In this document: positions 28,020-37,169 of the stretch, in pieces
Layout: each line of letters starts with the position of its first letter
Numbering within the stretch: position 1 is the first letter of the stretch
Assembly: GCF_008153345.1 (NCBI RefSeq)
Contig: NZ_CP042818.1
Coordinates: 868,001 to 932,000 of the forward strand
Direction: 5' to 3'
Source of the DNA: Treponema phagedenis
GTDB taxonomy: Bacteria > Spirochaetota > Spirochaetia > Treponematales > Treponemataceae
DNA: 64,000 nt
Notes under the pieces: generated by a model
Seen by the model: the letters and a program-made list of their open reading frames with translations, nothing else
Database searches by the model: none
What the model was told of the DNA's origin: nothing
Program-made: the position numbers and the translations under genes

Positions 28020-29960
28020 CTATTTTGATAAATTTTCAAGTTCTTCTTTCCAAAGATTCCATGATGAATCACTTGGCATATGTAAGCCTGCACGCGGCGA
28101 AAGGCTGATATCGCTTACCTGCGGGCCGTCCGGAATGCAGGAACGTTTATATTGCTGAGAAAAAAACCGCTTAAAAAATACAAAAAGCCAGGAAAGGATT
28201 TCTTCCCTTGTATACTCATTTTTTCCCTCTTTTATAAAACTTTGCTCCGCAAGAAATAAAAGTTTTTTAGGTCCGAAACCGTGCATTATTACATTATATA
28301 AGAAAAAATCATGTAATCGATACGGTCCGACAATGTGCTCGGTTTTTTGAGAAATTACGCCATTTTGGGGAGGAAGAAGCTCGGGACTTACCGGTGTGTT
28401 TAAAATATCGGTTAAAATATCGGTGAACCCTTGTTTATCTTTACCGGAGGTAAACTCTTGCGGATTATCTTTGCAGTTTTCAATAATACTCCGCAACAAT
28501 GTTTTAGGAATTGAACTGTTCACTCCGTACATTGACATATGATCTCCGTTATATGTTGTCCATCCCAAAGCAAGTTCGGATAAGTCGCCGGGGCCGATTA
28601 CTAAACCATTCACTTGGTTTGCCTTATCCATTAAAATTTGCGTGCGCTCCCGTGCTTGGGCATTTTCATATGTTATATCGTGCTTTTTTGGATCCTGCCC
28701 GATATCTTTAAAATGTTGTAAAACGGAATCCGCAATTGATATTTCTTCAACCGTGCATTGAAGAATTGCCGCAAGCTCAACTGCATTATTTTTAGTTCTT
28801 TCAGTTGTTCCGAACCCGGGCATCGTAATAGCAAAAATATCGGATCGGCTTGCTTTAATAAGATCGGCAGCCTTTGCCGCAATCAATAAAGCCAAAGAGG
28901 AATCCAATCCGCCTGAAATGCCTAAAAGCATTCTTGTACAACCGATATGCGTAAGACGTTTTGCCAACCCCTGCGCTGCAAGAATAAGCATTCGATTATA
29001 AAATAAATCCGCCTGCTTTCTTGATTCTTTTAGTTCAATCGGAATAAACGGCTCATCGTTCACCGGTCTGAACAAGTTCCTCATATCCGTCTTCGCCTGC
29101 ATTGGCGGAATAGGTACTACTGTACTAACAGCTTGCCGTTGTTCCGCAGCTTTTATTTTTTTATGTGCAAGAATTTGCATATCAATATCCGCCATCACAA
29201 AGCCGCCGGTTTCTCTCATAAGAAATTTTTCATTATTAAACCCTGAACCTGAGGCAAGACATTCTCCCGCTTCAAAAATACCGGCTTCACCGGCACACAC
29301 CATATCAGTGCTTGACTCTCCCCAGCCTGCATTTACATATAAAAATGCTTTACCGATATTTTGCGATATTGCCTTTACATTGCGGTATAAATCAATTTCC
29401 GTGCGCGGAAGGCTCGGAATAAAAAGCTGATTGATGATAAGATCTGCAGCGGTGTTTTTTTGAAAATCGCCAAAACAAAATGAGAATAAACCGTTTTCGA
29501 TTTCAAAAATGAGATCGGTATCAAAAAAGGTTAGTGTTTCGGCATTAAGCATAATTTGTCTTGTCTCATGCGGAGATGTATATACGGAAAATTGCTTGAG
29601 TGGAGTATTAAGCGGAACAATTCCTAACACTCTTCCTTGGCAAATGACCGCTGAACAATTATATAATTTTCCTTTAACAAAAAGAGGGAGTCCGACAACG
29701 GATACGATTGCCAGTGTTTCTGTTTCATTGATAATATATTCCAATGCGGATTTTGCCGCTGTAAGTAAGGTTTGTTGATAAAATAAATCACCGCAACTTG
29801 CAGAAGAAATTGAAAGCTGCGGAAACACAATCATATCCGCTTGCAAGTTTACCGCTTTTCTAATCTCTGCAATTATTTCACGTGCATTATGTTTGCAATC
29901 CGCAATCCTTACGATCGGAACCGCTGTTGCAATTCTAAAATATCCTAATTCCGCATTCAT
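28020..29960 (-). CDS. nadE: Glutamine-dependent NAD(+) synthetase
   Basis: Final enzyme of NAD synthesis: amidates deamido-NAD using ammonia from glutamine. The 646 residues hold an N-terminal nitrilase-type glutaminase domain (about 1-275; CFGDF carries the expected nucleophile Cys, with KGKLYNCSAV before it) and a C-terminal ATP-pyrophosphatase domain starting with the P-loop GISGGLDSSLALL; GPGDLSELALGWTTYNGDHM is also typical. It is 8 nt from the M23-like gene upstream. Confidence 0.95.
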   Translation of the reverse strand: MNAELGYFRIATAVPIVRIADCKHNAREIIAEIRKAVNLQADMIVFPQLSISSASCGDLFYQQTLLTAAKSALEYIINETETLAIVSVVGLPLFVKGKLYNCSAVICQGRVLGIVPLNTPLKQFSVYTSPHETRQIMLNAETLTFFDTDLIFEIENGLFSFCFGDFQKNTAADLIINQLFIPSLPRTEIDLYRNVKAISQNIGKAFLYVNAGWGESSTDMVCAGEAGIFEAGECLASGSGFNNEKFLMRETGGFVMADIDMQILAHKKIKAAEQRQAVSTVVPIPPMQAKTDMRNLFRPVNDEPFIPIELKESRKQADLFYNRMLILAAQGLAKRLTHIGCTRMLLGISGGLDSSLALLIAAKAADLIKASRSDIFAITMPGFGTTERTKNNAVELAAILQCTVEEISIADSVLQHFKDIGQDPKKHDITYENAQARERTQILMDKANQVNGLVIGPGDLSELALGWTTYNGDHMSMYGVNSSIPKTLLRSIIENCKDNPQEFTSGKDKQGFTDILTDILNTPVSPELLPPQNGVISQKTEHIVGPYRLHDFFLYNVIMHGFGPKKLLFLAEQSFIKEGKNEYTREEILSWLFVFFKRFFSQQYKRSCIPDGPQVSDISLSPRAGLHMPSDSSWNLWKEELENLSK

Positions 29961-29968
29961 TGGTATTC

Positions 29969-30823
29969 TTATTCCACCTGTAATAAAAAAGATTCTGTTC
30001 TTTCATTTCCGCTGATATCTCGCACGGTAATAGCAAGCTCCGTTTTTCCGCTCATAAAAGAAACTGTGCCTAAAAAGAGGCGATCCGGTTTATCATACAA
30101 TAATTTTCCTGTAAGTTTTGTGCCTGCAAGATATGCGTATCCCTTTTTTGCTGTGATAATTTCAAACGGAATAGTTCCAATGTCGGCTCCGTTAATTGAT
30201 ATACTGACTCTGAACGGCGCATATTGTTTTCCGGATACCTGCATCATATCGCTGATTGAAGCAAATAGTTTGTACTCGCCCTGCCTGATTATTTTGTTTT
30301 GTGCAAGCGCAATGGAAGTGTTTTGCCTTTCCAATAGTATATTTTGGATAGTCGGTTTGACAGTATCATTGAAAGAAGGTAAAAGCAGCAGCGGATTAAT
30401 ATATACTTTCTTTTTTGTATCCACTACTTGAAAAATCAGGGTACCGGGCTCTCCCCACGCACTTGAACCTGTTTGTCCGATAATTGCTCCTGCCTCGCTT
30501 ACAGTAATATTTTTAAACGCAGCGGAATCTTCCAAATTGCCGTACACTGTTTGCAAACCGTCTTCATGTAAAAATATCAGTGCATTGCCAAGGGTGCTTG
30601 GAAAATTTCGCAACCGATGTTTTTTCTCTATTGTAATAAGCCGCGTGCCGTGATCCGCCGCTCTGACAGTCTGTGCCGAATCAAAGATTATTCCCTGTTC
30701 AAGATTTTTTCCCGCCTGAGCTTGCCCGAATAAATATAAGAATGTAGGATTGTCGGTTGGCCATTCCAATGAAAAAACCGTAAATGCCGTAATCAAAAAA
30801 AAGAAACCGAAAGTTTTTCTCAT
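29969..30823 (-). CDS. Secreted M23/LytM-like protein with degenerate active site
   Basis: Protein of 284 residues with a signal peptide (cleavage expected after VFSLE or nearby). Residues about 30-150 follow the LytM fold: GNALIFLHEDGLQTVYGNLE corresponds to the family's central strand pair, and GAIIGQTGSSAWGEPGTLIF to the last one. The zinc motifs HxxxD and HxH are absent, so it is probably a non-catalytic LytM factor such as those that activate amidases. The C-terminal 130 residues look like a beta domain. It overlaps the propeller gene by 4 nt. Confidence 0.7.
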   Translation of the reverse strand: MRKTFGFFFLITAFTVFSLEWPTDNPTFLYLFGQAQAGKNLEQGIIFDSAQTVRAADHGTRLITIEKKHRLRNFPSTLGNALIFLHEDGLQTVYGNLEDSAAFKNITVSEAGAIIGQTGSSAWGEPGTLIFQVVDTKKKVYINPLLLLPSFNDTVKPTIQNILLERQNTSIALAQNKIIRQGEYKLFASISDMMQVSGKQYAPFRVSISINGADIGTIPFEIITAKKGYAYLAGTKLTGKLLYDKPDRLFLGTVSFMSGKTELAITVRDISGNERTESFLLQVE

Positions 30824-31956
30824 TTTAAACCTCTAATATCGATTTTTGCAATCTTTGAATCCACTCCTAAATAAATCTCTTTTCCGGATTGAGACAGATA
30901 CACATTATTTGCTTTAAACTGCACAGAGCCGATCTTTTGTATTGGCTGCTCAAAGGCTGAAAGACTGCAATCTTTTTCTTCCTGATTCAGCAGCAGCATG
31001 ATATTCCGATACGGAGTGATGCCTACGCTGACGATTTCTCCTTTTGCGGGAATTATTGCTGTTTTTAAATTTTTACAATCAATCATGCCTATTCCCTTAT
31101 CGGTTTCAAATACCGCAATTTTTCCTTCCTTGTCAAAATCAACAAAAACTTGTCTTCTTAGCGGTGCATCCAAATAGCTGTGATGAATAATTTTATATTG
31201 ATCTTCTTCCAGTCGTATAAGAATAACTCTTTGTGCATCAATTCCGCATACAGCCGCGGCAAGCTTTCCGTTTTCCGAAATTGCAGCACCGAGAATAAGT
31301 TGGTAGTTGCTTCCGCCCGGGTAAAATTCAAAAAACACATCTCCTGTACTTTTTATATATACAAGCCGTCCGTCGGAAAAGCCGATAATTGCTCCTGCCG
31401 GAGAGGATTGAAAGGCTGTGATCGGCGCCGTATGCAAATACTGCCAAAGTTTTTTCCCCGAATTATCATACTGACATACCACATTACCGCCGGGACCGAA
31501 TAAGAAGATGCGATCATCATCAATATGCACAAAACCCGGTTCGGTGATTTCGGTTAAAATCTCCCCCGACGGCTTGTACACCCGTGCTTTTTGAGCATTT
31601 TCAGGATACATAGTCCATGCATTTTCGGAAGCTGAAATTCTATGATAAATTTTAAAAGAGGATAAAACTTTTCCTGCCGAAGTAAAGTACCCGAAACGAT
31701 TGCCCAGAATAAATGGCTTCGCATCGGTACTTTCAAAAAGGTTTGACGGAACGGGAATGTCTTTACTATAATCAGGTTCTTCAGCCCGCTCAATCGATTC
31801 GGTAAAAAAGCCGCTTTCGGAAGGTTCCGTGTTTGCTATCCAAACGGGCATAAAATACATATCATCGCCCATCGGAATAGCCGCTGCAAAAATATAGAGT
31901 AACAAAAATATAAAGGCACATATCAAAAGGGGCTTTTTTTTCTCTTTCAGATTCAT
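30820..31956 (-). CDS. Membrane-anchored beta-propeller-like protein
   Basis: Protein of 378 residues with one N-terminal membrane helix (PLLICAFIFLLLYIFAAAIP) and an exported domain made of repeated beta units (DDDRIFLFGPGGNVVCQYDN, SPAGAIIGFSDGRLVYIKS, SENGKLAAAVCGIDAQRVIL), as in WD40/PQQ-type propellers. Function unknown; a scaffold for envelope assembly is plausible. It is first in the operon with the M23-like gene, nadE and DedA. Confidence 0.72.
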   Translation of the reverse strand: MNLKEKKKPLLICAFIFLLLYIFAAAIPMGDDMYFMPVWIANTEPSESGFFTESIERAEEPDYSKDIPVPSNLFESTDAKPFILGNRFGYFTSAGKVLSSFKIYHRISASENAWTMYPENAQKARVYKPSGEILTEITEPGFVHIDDDRIFLFGPGGNVVCQYDNSGKKLWQYLHTAPITAFQSSPAGAIIGFSDGRLVYIKSTGDVFFEFYPGGSNYQLILGAAISENGKLAAAVCGIDAQRVILIRLEEDQYKIIHHSYLDAPLRRQVFVDFDKEGKIAVFETDKGIGMIDCKNLKTAIIPAKGEIVSVGITPYRNIMLLLNQEEKDCSLSAFEQPIQKIGSVQFKANNVYLSQSGKEIYLGVDSKIAKIDIRGLK

Positions 31957-31979
31957 GTTTTTTATGTTATACTAGCTAC

Positions 31980-32396
31980 ATGGAAATTTCAAGAGAGTAT
32001 CTTAATTTATTTGAAGAAGCGGCAAAAGCGGCTCAAACAGCGTATTGTCCTTATTCGAATTTTCATGTGGGAGCAGCCCTGCTTTTAGACGACGGATCCG
32101 TTATTACCGGAATTAATATTGAAAATCGCTCATACGGATTGTCAAACTGCGCCGAACGAACTGCCTTATTTAAAGCGATTTCAATGGGCAAAAAAGATTT
32201 TAAAGCTATCGCTATCGCAACCCCCGACGCAAACTATCCGGTTGGACCGTGCGGCGCATGCAGGCAGGTTATATCCGAATTCATGGATAAAAAAGCCGTT
32301 GTATTATTCGGTTCCGAAAAACAAAACATCGTTTACACCACTGTAGAAGAAATCTATCCCTTTGATTCCCTGCACGAGCTTGGCAAAAATAATTAG
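31980..32396 (+). CDS. cdd: Cytidine deaminase
   Basis: Homotetrameric-type zinc cytidine/deoxycytidine deaminase of 138 residues for pyrimidine salvage. The zinc site is SNCAERTALFKAI (Cys ligand and catalytic Glu) and GPCGACRQVISEF (two Cys ligands). The substrate loop PYSNFHVGAALL is conserved. It is divergent from the propeller gene with only 23 nt between starts; a TATACT -10 box lies about 10 nt before the ATG, so the leader is very short. Confidence 0.95.
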   Translation: MEISREYLNLFEEAAKAAQTAYCPYSNFHVGAALLLDDGSVITGINIENRSYGLSNCAERTALFKAISMGKKDFKAIAIATPDANYPVGPCGACRQVISEFMDKKAVVLFGSEKQNIVYTTVEEIYPFDSLHELGKNN

Positions 32397-32399
32397 TAT

Positions 32400-32635
32400 G
32401 CGGTTTCTAAGTAAGTTGTTGTCTTAATCGGCGCATCAACAAATGGATTGAGGATACAGTATTACTATGGTAAATTGCCCACCCTTACTCAATTCCAAAC
32501 GATGTTTTAAAGCATCAACACAAAACTGTAAAATTGAAGCTTTAAAACTCGTAGGCGAACCAAAGGTAGCAATTCCAAGAGTTCGCCCTTGTGCCGTGTC
32601 GGACTCATTTTAATAAAAAATATATAGCTTGCTCA
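32400..32635 (-). repeat. Dispersed MITE-like repeat, copy 3
   Basis: Reverse-orientation copy filling most of the 323-base gap between cdd and trkA. It has CTTAATCGGCGCATCAACA, then GTATTACTATGGTAAATTGC, and the stem GTTTTAAAGC/GCTTTAAAAC in place of the GTTTTGCCTG/CAGGCAAAAC of other copies. The outer stem GGCGAAC/GTTCGCC and the end block GTGCCGTGTCGGACTC are shared. No gene is seen here. Confidence 0.68.
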
Positions 32636-32719
32636 ACTCCGGTTGAAGTGCCGCCAAACCCTTAGCAAAACTGGGGAAGCATAGGCAAGAAATCCTGTTT
32701 GTGGTATCCTGCGATTGCT

Positions 32720-34120
32720 ATGAGAATAATTATTGTCGGCTGCGGCATAACCGGCTCCGAGCTTGCACGCCGTTTAATTTCCAAAAAACATGATGTTACG
32801 ATTATTGAGCAGGATGAAGAAACCGCCCGCCATGCGGCAAACCGCTTGGACTGTATGGTTATCCACGACGCCGGTAACAGCAGTCAGGTGCTTATTGAAG
32901 CGGGAATTGCAAAGGCTGATGCGCTTGTTGCCGTAACGGACTCCGATGAGCTGAATATGATTATCTGCGGTGTTGCCGAAGGGATTGCCCCCGATGTTTT
33001 GAAAATTGCGCGGGTACGCAATGAAAATTATGTGCAATCTTTGCATAAAACAAAAGACAGAACGCTTGGGATTAATTTTCTTGTGCATCCGGACGAGGAA
33101 GCGGCTAATGCGATTATCAATACGGTAGAACGCGGAGCGGTGAGCGAGATTATTTCGTTTCATAATTCCCCTTATGAGTTAAGCAGATTTATAGTCGGAA
33201 AAGGCAGCGCACTTGACGGCATTGCGTTGTACGATATTCGCAAAATCATAGCGGTGCCTTTTGTGGTGGTCTCGCTTGAAATGCGCAATAAGCATGTTAT
33301 CCCTTCAGGAGAAACAATTTTGATGGCGGGAACACGAATCTCGATTTTAACTTTACCTGAACATATTTCCCGTTTTTATGAGCTTGCGGGCTTTAAGATG
33401 CAAAACATAAAAAAGGTTGCGCTTATCGGCTTCGGAAAGGTCGGCCGTCTTATTACCGAAGGTTTGGCGGACAAACCGAAATTCGGATTTTTCAGCAAAT
33501 TTTTAGGTCTGGGCTCAGGGATGCGCTGGGAATTTGTTATTATCGATAAGGATTCCGCCTCGGCAAAGCAGGCTGCCGCCGAGTTTTCCAACGCAACCGT
33601 ATATAACGGCGATGTAACCGATGAAGCTTTTGTGGAAGAGATATCCTTAGATTCTTTTGATTTGGTTATTGCCGCAACACAAAATTATGAGCTGAACATG
33701 ATAACCGGCGCTTACTTAAAAACGCTCGGCGTGCCTAAGATAATTACCTTAGTGCAAAGTGCATTAATGGAAAATATTGCGTATAAAATAGGGCTCGATG
33801 TTGCAATCTCTTTTAAGGATACCGTTGTTGATGCGATTATGAGTCATCTCGGAGGTGCGAATGTAACCGGAATCCATACGATGGGTAACCGGCAGTTTGA
33901 AATTATTGAGCTTGTAATTGCAAGTAATTCCGAAGTAATCGGAAAAACACTAAAAGAAATTTCAAAACACGGTATATTTCTTATTTTGCTAGTTACCAAT
34001 GAAAAGGGCTGTACCATCCCCGGCGGCGACACCGAGCTTGCAGCCGGTGATAAATTGGTGTTTATTGTGCAATCGCAGCAAAGCGATGAGATTATCGAAT
34101 TTCTTGGCGGAAAAAAATGA
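32720..34120 (+). CDS. trkA: Trk potassium uptake system regulatory protein
   Basis: Cytosolic NAD(H)/ATP-binding gate of the Trk potassium transporter, 466 residues. Two RCK units are visible: the first begins MRIIIVGCGITGSELARRL and the second KVALIGFGKVGRLITEGL near residue 230, each followed by a TrkA-C domain. I start at 32720 because the first beta strand begins there; an in-frame codon 21 nt earlier adds residues unlike the family and neither has a strong ribosome site. The stop overlaps trkH by 4 nt. Confidence 0.93.
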   Translation: MRIIIVGCGITGSELARRLISKKHDVTIIEQDEETARHAANRLDCMVIHDAGNSSQVLIEAGIAKADALVAVTDSDELNMIICGVAEGIAPDVLKIARVRNENYVQSLHKTKDRTLGINFLVHPDEEAANAIINTVERGAVSEIISFHNSPYELSRFIVGKGSALDGIALYDIRKIIAVPFVVVSLEMRNKHVIPSGETILMAGTRISILTLPEHISRFYELAGFKMQNIKKVALIGFGKVGRLITEGLADKPKFGFFSKFLGLGSGMRWEFVIIDKDSASAKQAAAEFSNATVYNGDVTDEAFVEEISLDSFDLVIAATQNYELNMITGAYLKTLGVPKIITLVQSALMENIAYKIGLDVAISFKDTVVDAIMSHLGGANVTGIHTMGNRQFEIIELVIASNSEVIGKTLKEISKHGIFLILLVTNEKGCTIPGGDTELAAGDKLVFIVQSQQSDEIIEFLGGKK

Positions 34121-35580
34121 AAGTCAGCCACTATATAAAAATACTTTTTATGATTTTAGCAATTGTCGCTTTAAGTTTTCTTATTCCTATTGCCGTAGCG
34201 CTGTATTTAAAAGAGTATCATTTAATTCCCTCTTTTTTAATTCCGATGTGTGTTGTCTGCGGTATTGCGGCGATTCTTTTTTTCAAAGATTTTTTTACCG
34301 ATCAAAGAAAGCAACTGCGGCTTTCAACGCAGGGCGGAATTGCCCTTGTGGCGCTTGCATGGATTGGCGCCTGCTTACTCGGTGCCGTGCCTTTTTTAAT
34401 TTCGGGCGTAATTCCGGAATTTGCCGATGCCTTATTTGAATCCGTTTCGGGTTTTACCACAACAGGCTCCACGATTTTACTTGATGTTGACAGCTGCCCG
34501 ATGACCATGCATATTTGGAGAACACAAATGCACTGGCTCGGCGGCATGGGAATTGTTGCCTTGACGGTTGCGCTTTTTCCGCTGCTCGGCGTCGGCGGGT
34601 TTCATTTAATCAAAAGCGAAACAACGGGGCCGGATAAGGGGAAGGTTACGTCAAAAATAACACAGACGGCAAAGGCACTGTGGTTTATTTACCTTGGCTT
34701 AACCCTGCTGCAAATAATTTTACTGATTATTGCCGGCATGTCTTTTTTAGATTCCGTATGCTATAGCTTTGCAACGCTCGGCACCGGAGGTTTTTCTACC
34801 AAAAATGCAAGCCTTGGCGCCTACAACTCGCCTGCGGCGGATATCATTATCACCGTTTTTATGTTTCTTGCGGGCGTCAATTTTAGTTTGTATTTTAGAT
34901 TATTCACCGGACATATCGGAGAAGTGGCAAAAAATTCCGAACTGCGCTCGTATGTTTGGATTGTGCTTATCTCCTCGCTTTTAATCGCTTTCAGCATTTA
35001 TCCGATATACGGCATGGGCAATTCGCTGCGCCATAGTTTTTTTCAAGTTGTTTCTATTATAACTACCACGGGATTTGCCACAGTAAACTTTGACCTTTGG
35101 CCTGAATTCGCAAAATCAATTCTTTTTTTATTAATGTTCATTGGCGGCTGCTCGGGCTCAACCGCGGGCGGCATAAAGGTTATTCGATGGGTTATCTTAA
35201 AAAAACAGGCTGCAAACGAAATAAAACGCCTATTATATCCGCACGGAGTTTTCAGCATTCAGCTGAACAAACGCCCCGGAAGAAAAGACGTGGTATACAG
35301 CGTAGCCGGATTTATCTTCCTGTATTTTATGCTCTTACTTGCAACATTTTTGGTAGCCTCCATGGACAAAGCCAATACATTTACCGCCCTCACTGCTGCC
35401 CTTGCGCTGGTAGGAAATATCGGCCCCGGCTTTGACTTAGTCGGCCCCGCGGGAAACTTTGCCTTTTTCTCCGCCCCCGCAAAAATCTTTTTTTCCTTTT
35501 CAATGCTCGCCGGCCGCCTTGAACTATACACTATGCTCCTGTTTTTCTATCCCCTTGTCGCCAAAATAAAAAGTCTATAA
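34117..35580 (+). CDS. trkH: Trk potassium uptake channel subunit
   Basis: Polytopic potassium channel/transporter of 487 residues. Four pore loops of the SKT family are visible, for example VSGFTTTGSTILLD, FATLGTGGFSTKNA, VSIITTTGFATVNF and LALVGNIGPGF. It overlaps trkA by ATGA, so the regulator and channel are made together. No second Trk system is in the window. Confidence 0.95.
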   Translation: MKVSHYIKILFMILAIVALSFLIPIAVALYLKEYHLIPSFLIPMCVVCGIAAILFFKDFFTDQRKQLRLSTQGGIALVALAWIGACLLGAVPFLISGVIPEFADALFESVSGFTTTGSTILLDVDSCPMTMHIWRTQMHWLGGMGIVALTVALFPLLGVGGFHLIKSETTGPDKGKVTSKITQTAKALWFIYLGLTLLQIILLIIAGMSFLDSVCYSFATLGTGGFSTKNASLGAYNSPAADIIITVFMFLAGVNFSLYFRLFTGHIGEVAKNSELRSYVWIVLISSLLIAFSIYPIYGMGNSLRHSFFQVVSIITTTGFATVNFDLWPEFAKSILFLLMFIGGCSGSTAGGIKVIRWVILKKQAANEIKRLLYPHGVFSIQLNKRPGRKDVVYSVAGFIFLYFMLLLATFLVASMDKANTFTALTAALALVGNIGPGFDLVGPAGNFAFFSAPAKIFFSFSMLAGRLELYTMLLFFYPLVAKIKSL

Positions 35581-35607
35581 AACACCGGCAATTAATGCGG
35601 AGCATCC

Positions 35608-35760
35608 CTAAAAGTACGGACTAAAAAGCCCCTCGATACAATACTCGGCAACGCCATATTCATACGGGCGAATTTTTTCATTTTTTACATCAAGCATTAA
35701 ATGAAAAAACCGGGCTGTCCATTCCAATTGTGCCGCCTCTTCTGCGAAAAACCAGCAACG
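35608..35760 (-). pseudogene. C-terminal remnant of an unidentified gene
   Basis: About 50 codons on the minus strand read as ordinary protein (AEEAAQLEWTARFFHLM, YEYGVAEYCIEGLFSPYF then TAG) with codon use like the neighbours. Upstream the frame stops at 35761-35763 and the sequence becomes repeat-like. I do not recognise the protein. It is read as the tail of a gene destroyed by repeat and IS insertion. Confidence 0.4.
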
Positions 35761-35863
35761 TTATTCCCTAACGTCCATAAGTTGCTTCTTATGCACCCCC
35801 AATCGGCGCCACAATTTCCATTACCATCCCTTTCGCACAAACCACTGCTGCGCAAGCACACCA

Positions 35864-35893
35864 AAGGCAGGTTAAGGGCTGCCCCAAGCCCTT
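35864..35893 (+). repeat. 30-bp hairpin repeat (AAGGGCT...AGCCCTT)
   Basis: A 29-30 base block beginning AAGGCAGGTTAAGGGCTG recurs identically at 41205-41233, and 18 bases of it recur inverted at 60153-60170. It contains a 7-bp stem AAGGGCT/AGCCCTT. It marks junk-like repeat-rich sequence just before the IS5 element. Confidence 0.65.
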
Positions 35894-35942
35894 AATGCGA
35901 AGCATAAAGCCGCCCCTTAATCACAAGCGAAAAAATCCTATT

Positions 35943-37154
35943 GGGCACCTCTAAAAACCCTGTTTTTAAGTGTGTAAAAGTTGTTAAGTGGGTATTTTCG
36001 TAGTATTTGCTTTTATAATGACGTAATTATTTGGTGGTTTTTTCAACGCAACTCATTCGTCGCATTCTCCCCCCCCCTAAAACCTCATTGTCCTTTTCTA
36101 AGATAACAATACCGGCAAAGGTTATAGGTTAAGTTCATCATGGTGATTGTAAATGTTGCCCGCGCTAGTCCTATCGTTCTGATGTAAATACCGTGCATTG
36201 AATTTGTCAGCGCATTACGTGTTCTATACGTGCTCTTGTTTTTGATTTTTTCCTATTGCTTATTTTCTGTTCTTGTGTGAGTTCTCTTCCACGCGCTCCG
36301 CGTTCGCAAATTTGATTTTCTATATTCTTCTGTTTTAAAACTTTCTCTATCTTTTCTCCGATGTAGGCACTGTCAGCATAAATAATGGTATCTTCTTTTG
36401 TGATCAGGTTTTTTAATTCTTGGCTATCATGAACATTGGCAGGGGGTACGGTTGCTTTTACAATGAGTTTACTTTTTGCATCTACTTTTGCATGGTTTTT
36501 ATATCCGAAAAAAGACTGCTTATTCTTCTGCGTCCACCGTGCATCGCAGTCTTTTTGCGCCAGTTTTGCCCCATTTTTCTTTGTTTTCCACTCTTGCGGT
36601 ATTTCCCGAGCCCTCTGTTCATTTTCCTCTCTCGTATTATGTTGTATTGGTACCTCAACGATCCTCGCATCAATGATTGTTCCTTCTTTGCCGATTAAGT
36701 TATTTCGTTGTAATTCCCTCGAGAACTTGTCAAATAATTTCCTTGATACTTTTGCTTCTATTAGTTTTTCTTTAAACAACCAAATTGTTTTTGCGTCAGG
36801 CACTTTGTCTTTTAACCCTATTCCCAAAAAACGCATAAAGGATAATCGATCATTTATCTGATATTCAGTTTGATCATCGCTTATGTTATACATGCGCTGT
36901 AGGATGACAATTTTGAACATCATCAAAAAATTAAATGGCGGTCGACCGCCCGGTCCTTTCGGGTATTTCTTAAGCGCTTTATTTAAGATGGGCAAAAATA
37001 GTTCCCAATTAATTTTTTCGTTTAACCGTTCTAAGCAATCGCCAAGATTACTCAATACTCGCAATCGATCTTCTTCGTCAAAAAGGCCTCTTTGGTTCAT
37101 ACCCTAATTATAATAAATTTTTACACATTCTTTCAAGAGTTTTTAGAGGTGCCC
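35943..37154 (-). mobile_element. IS5-family insertion sequence, 1212 bp
   Basis: Bounded by perfect 16-bp terminal inverted repeats GGGCACCTCTAAAAAC (35943-35958) and its complement (37139-37154). The flanks carry the same four bases TATT (35939-35942 and 37155-37158), a likely 4-bp target duplication as usual in IS5. The transposase gene is frameshifted near its end, and a C9 tract (36069-36077) lies between its original stop and the left end. Confidence 0.88.
36085..37100 (-). pseudogene. IS5-family transposase, frameshifted near the C-terminus
   Basis: DDE transposase that reads intact for 297 residues (GRPPFNFLMMFKIVILQRMY, GTIIDARIVE, FFGYKNHAKVDAKSKLIV, ADSAYIGEKIE, RARIEHV) and then meets TGA at 36207. 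The expected tail continues in another frame as TNSMHGIYIRTIGLARATFT up to TGA at 36085-36087. Between EHV and TNSM the family has about four residues; here only 8 nt remain, so a small deletion probably inactivated it. Confidence 0.85.
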
Positions 37155-37169
37155 TATTATACATTACTT

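Noticed and set aside
36069-36077. C9 tract as a phase-variation switch
   Set aside because: It lies inside the IS5 element but outside its coding frame, after the ancestral transposase stop, so changes in length would not alter a protein.
36420-36861. Several plus-strand frames within the IS5 element
   Set aside because: They are complements of the transposase gene with no ribosome sites.
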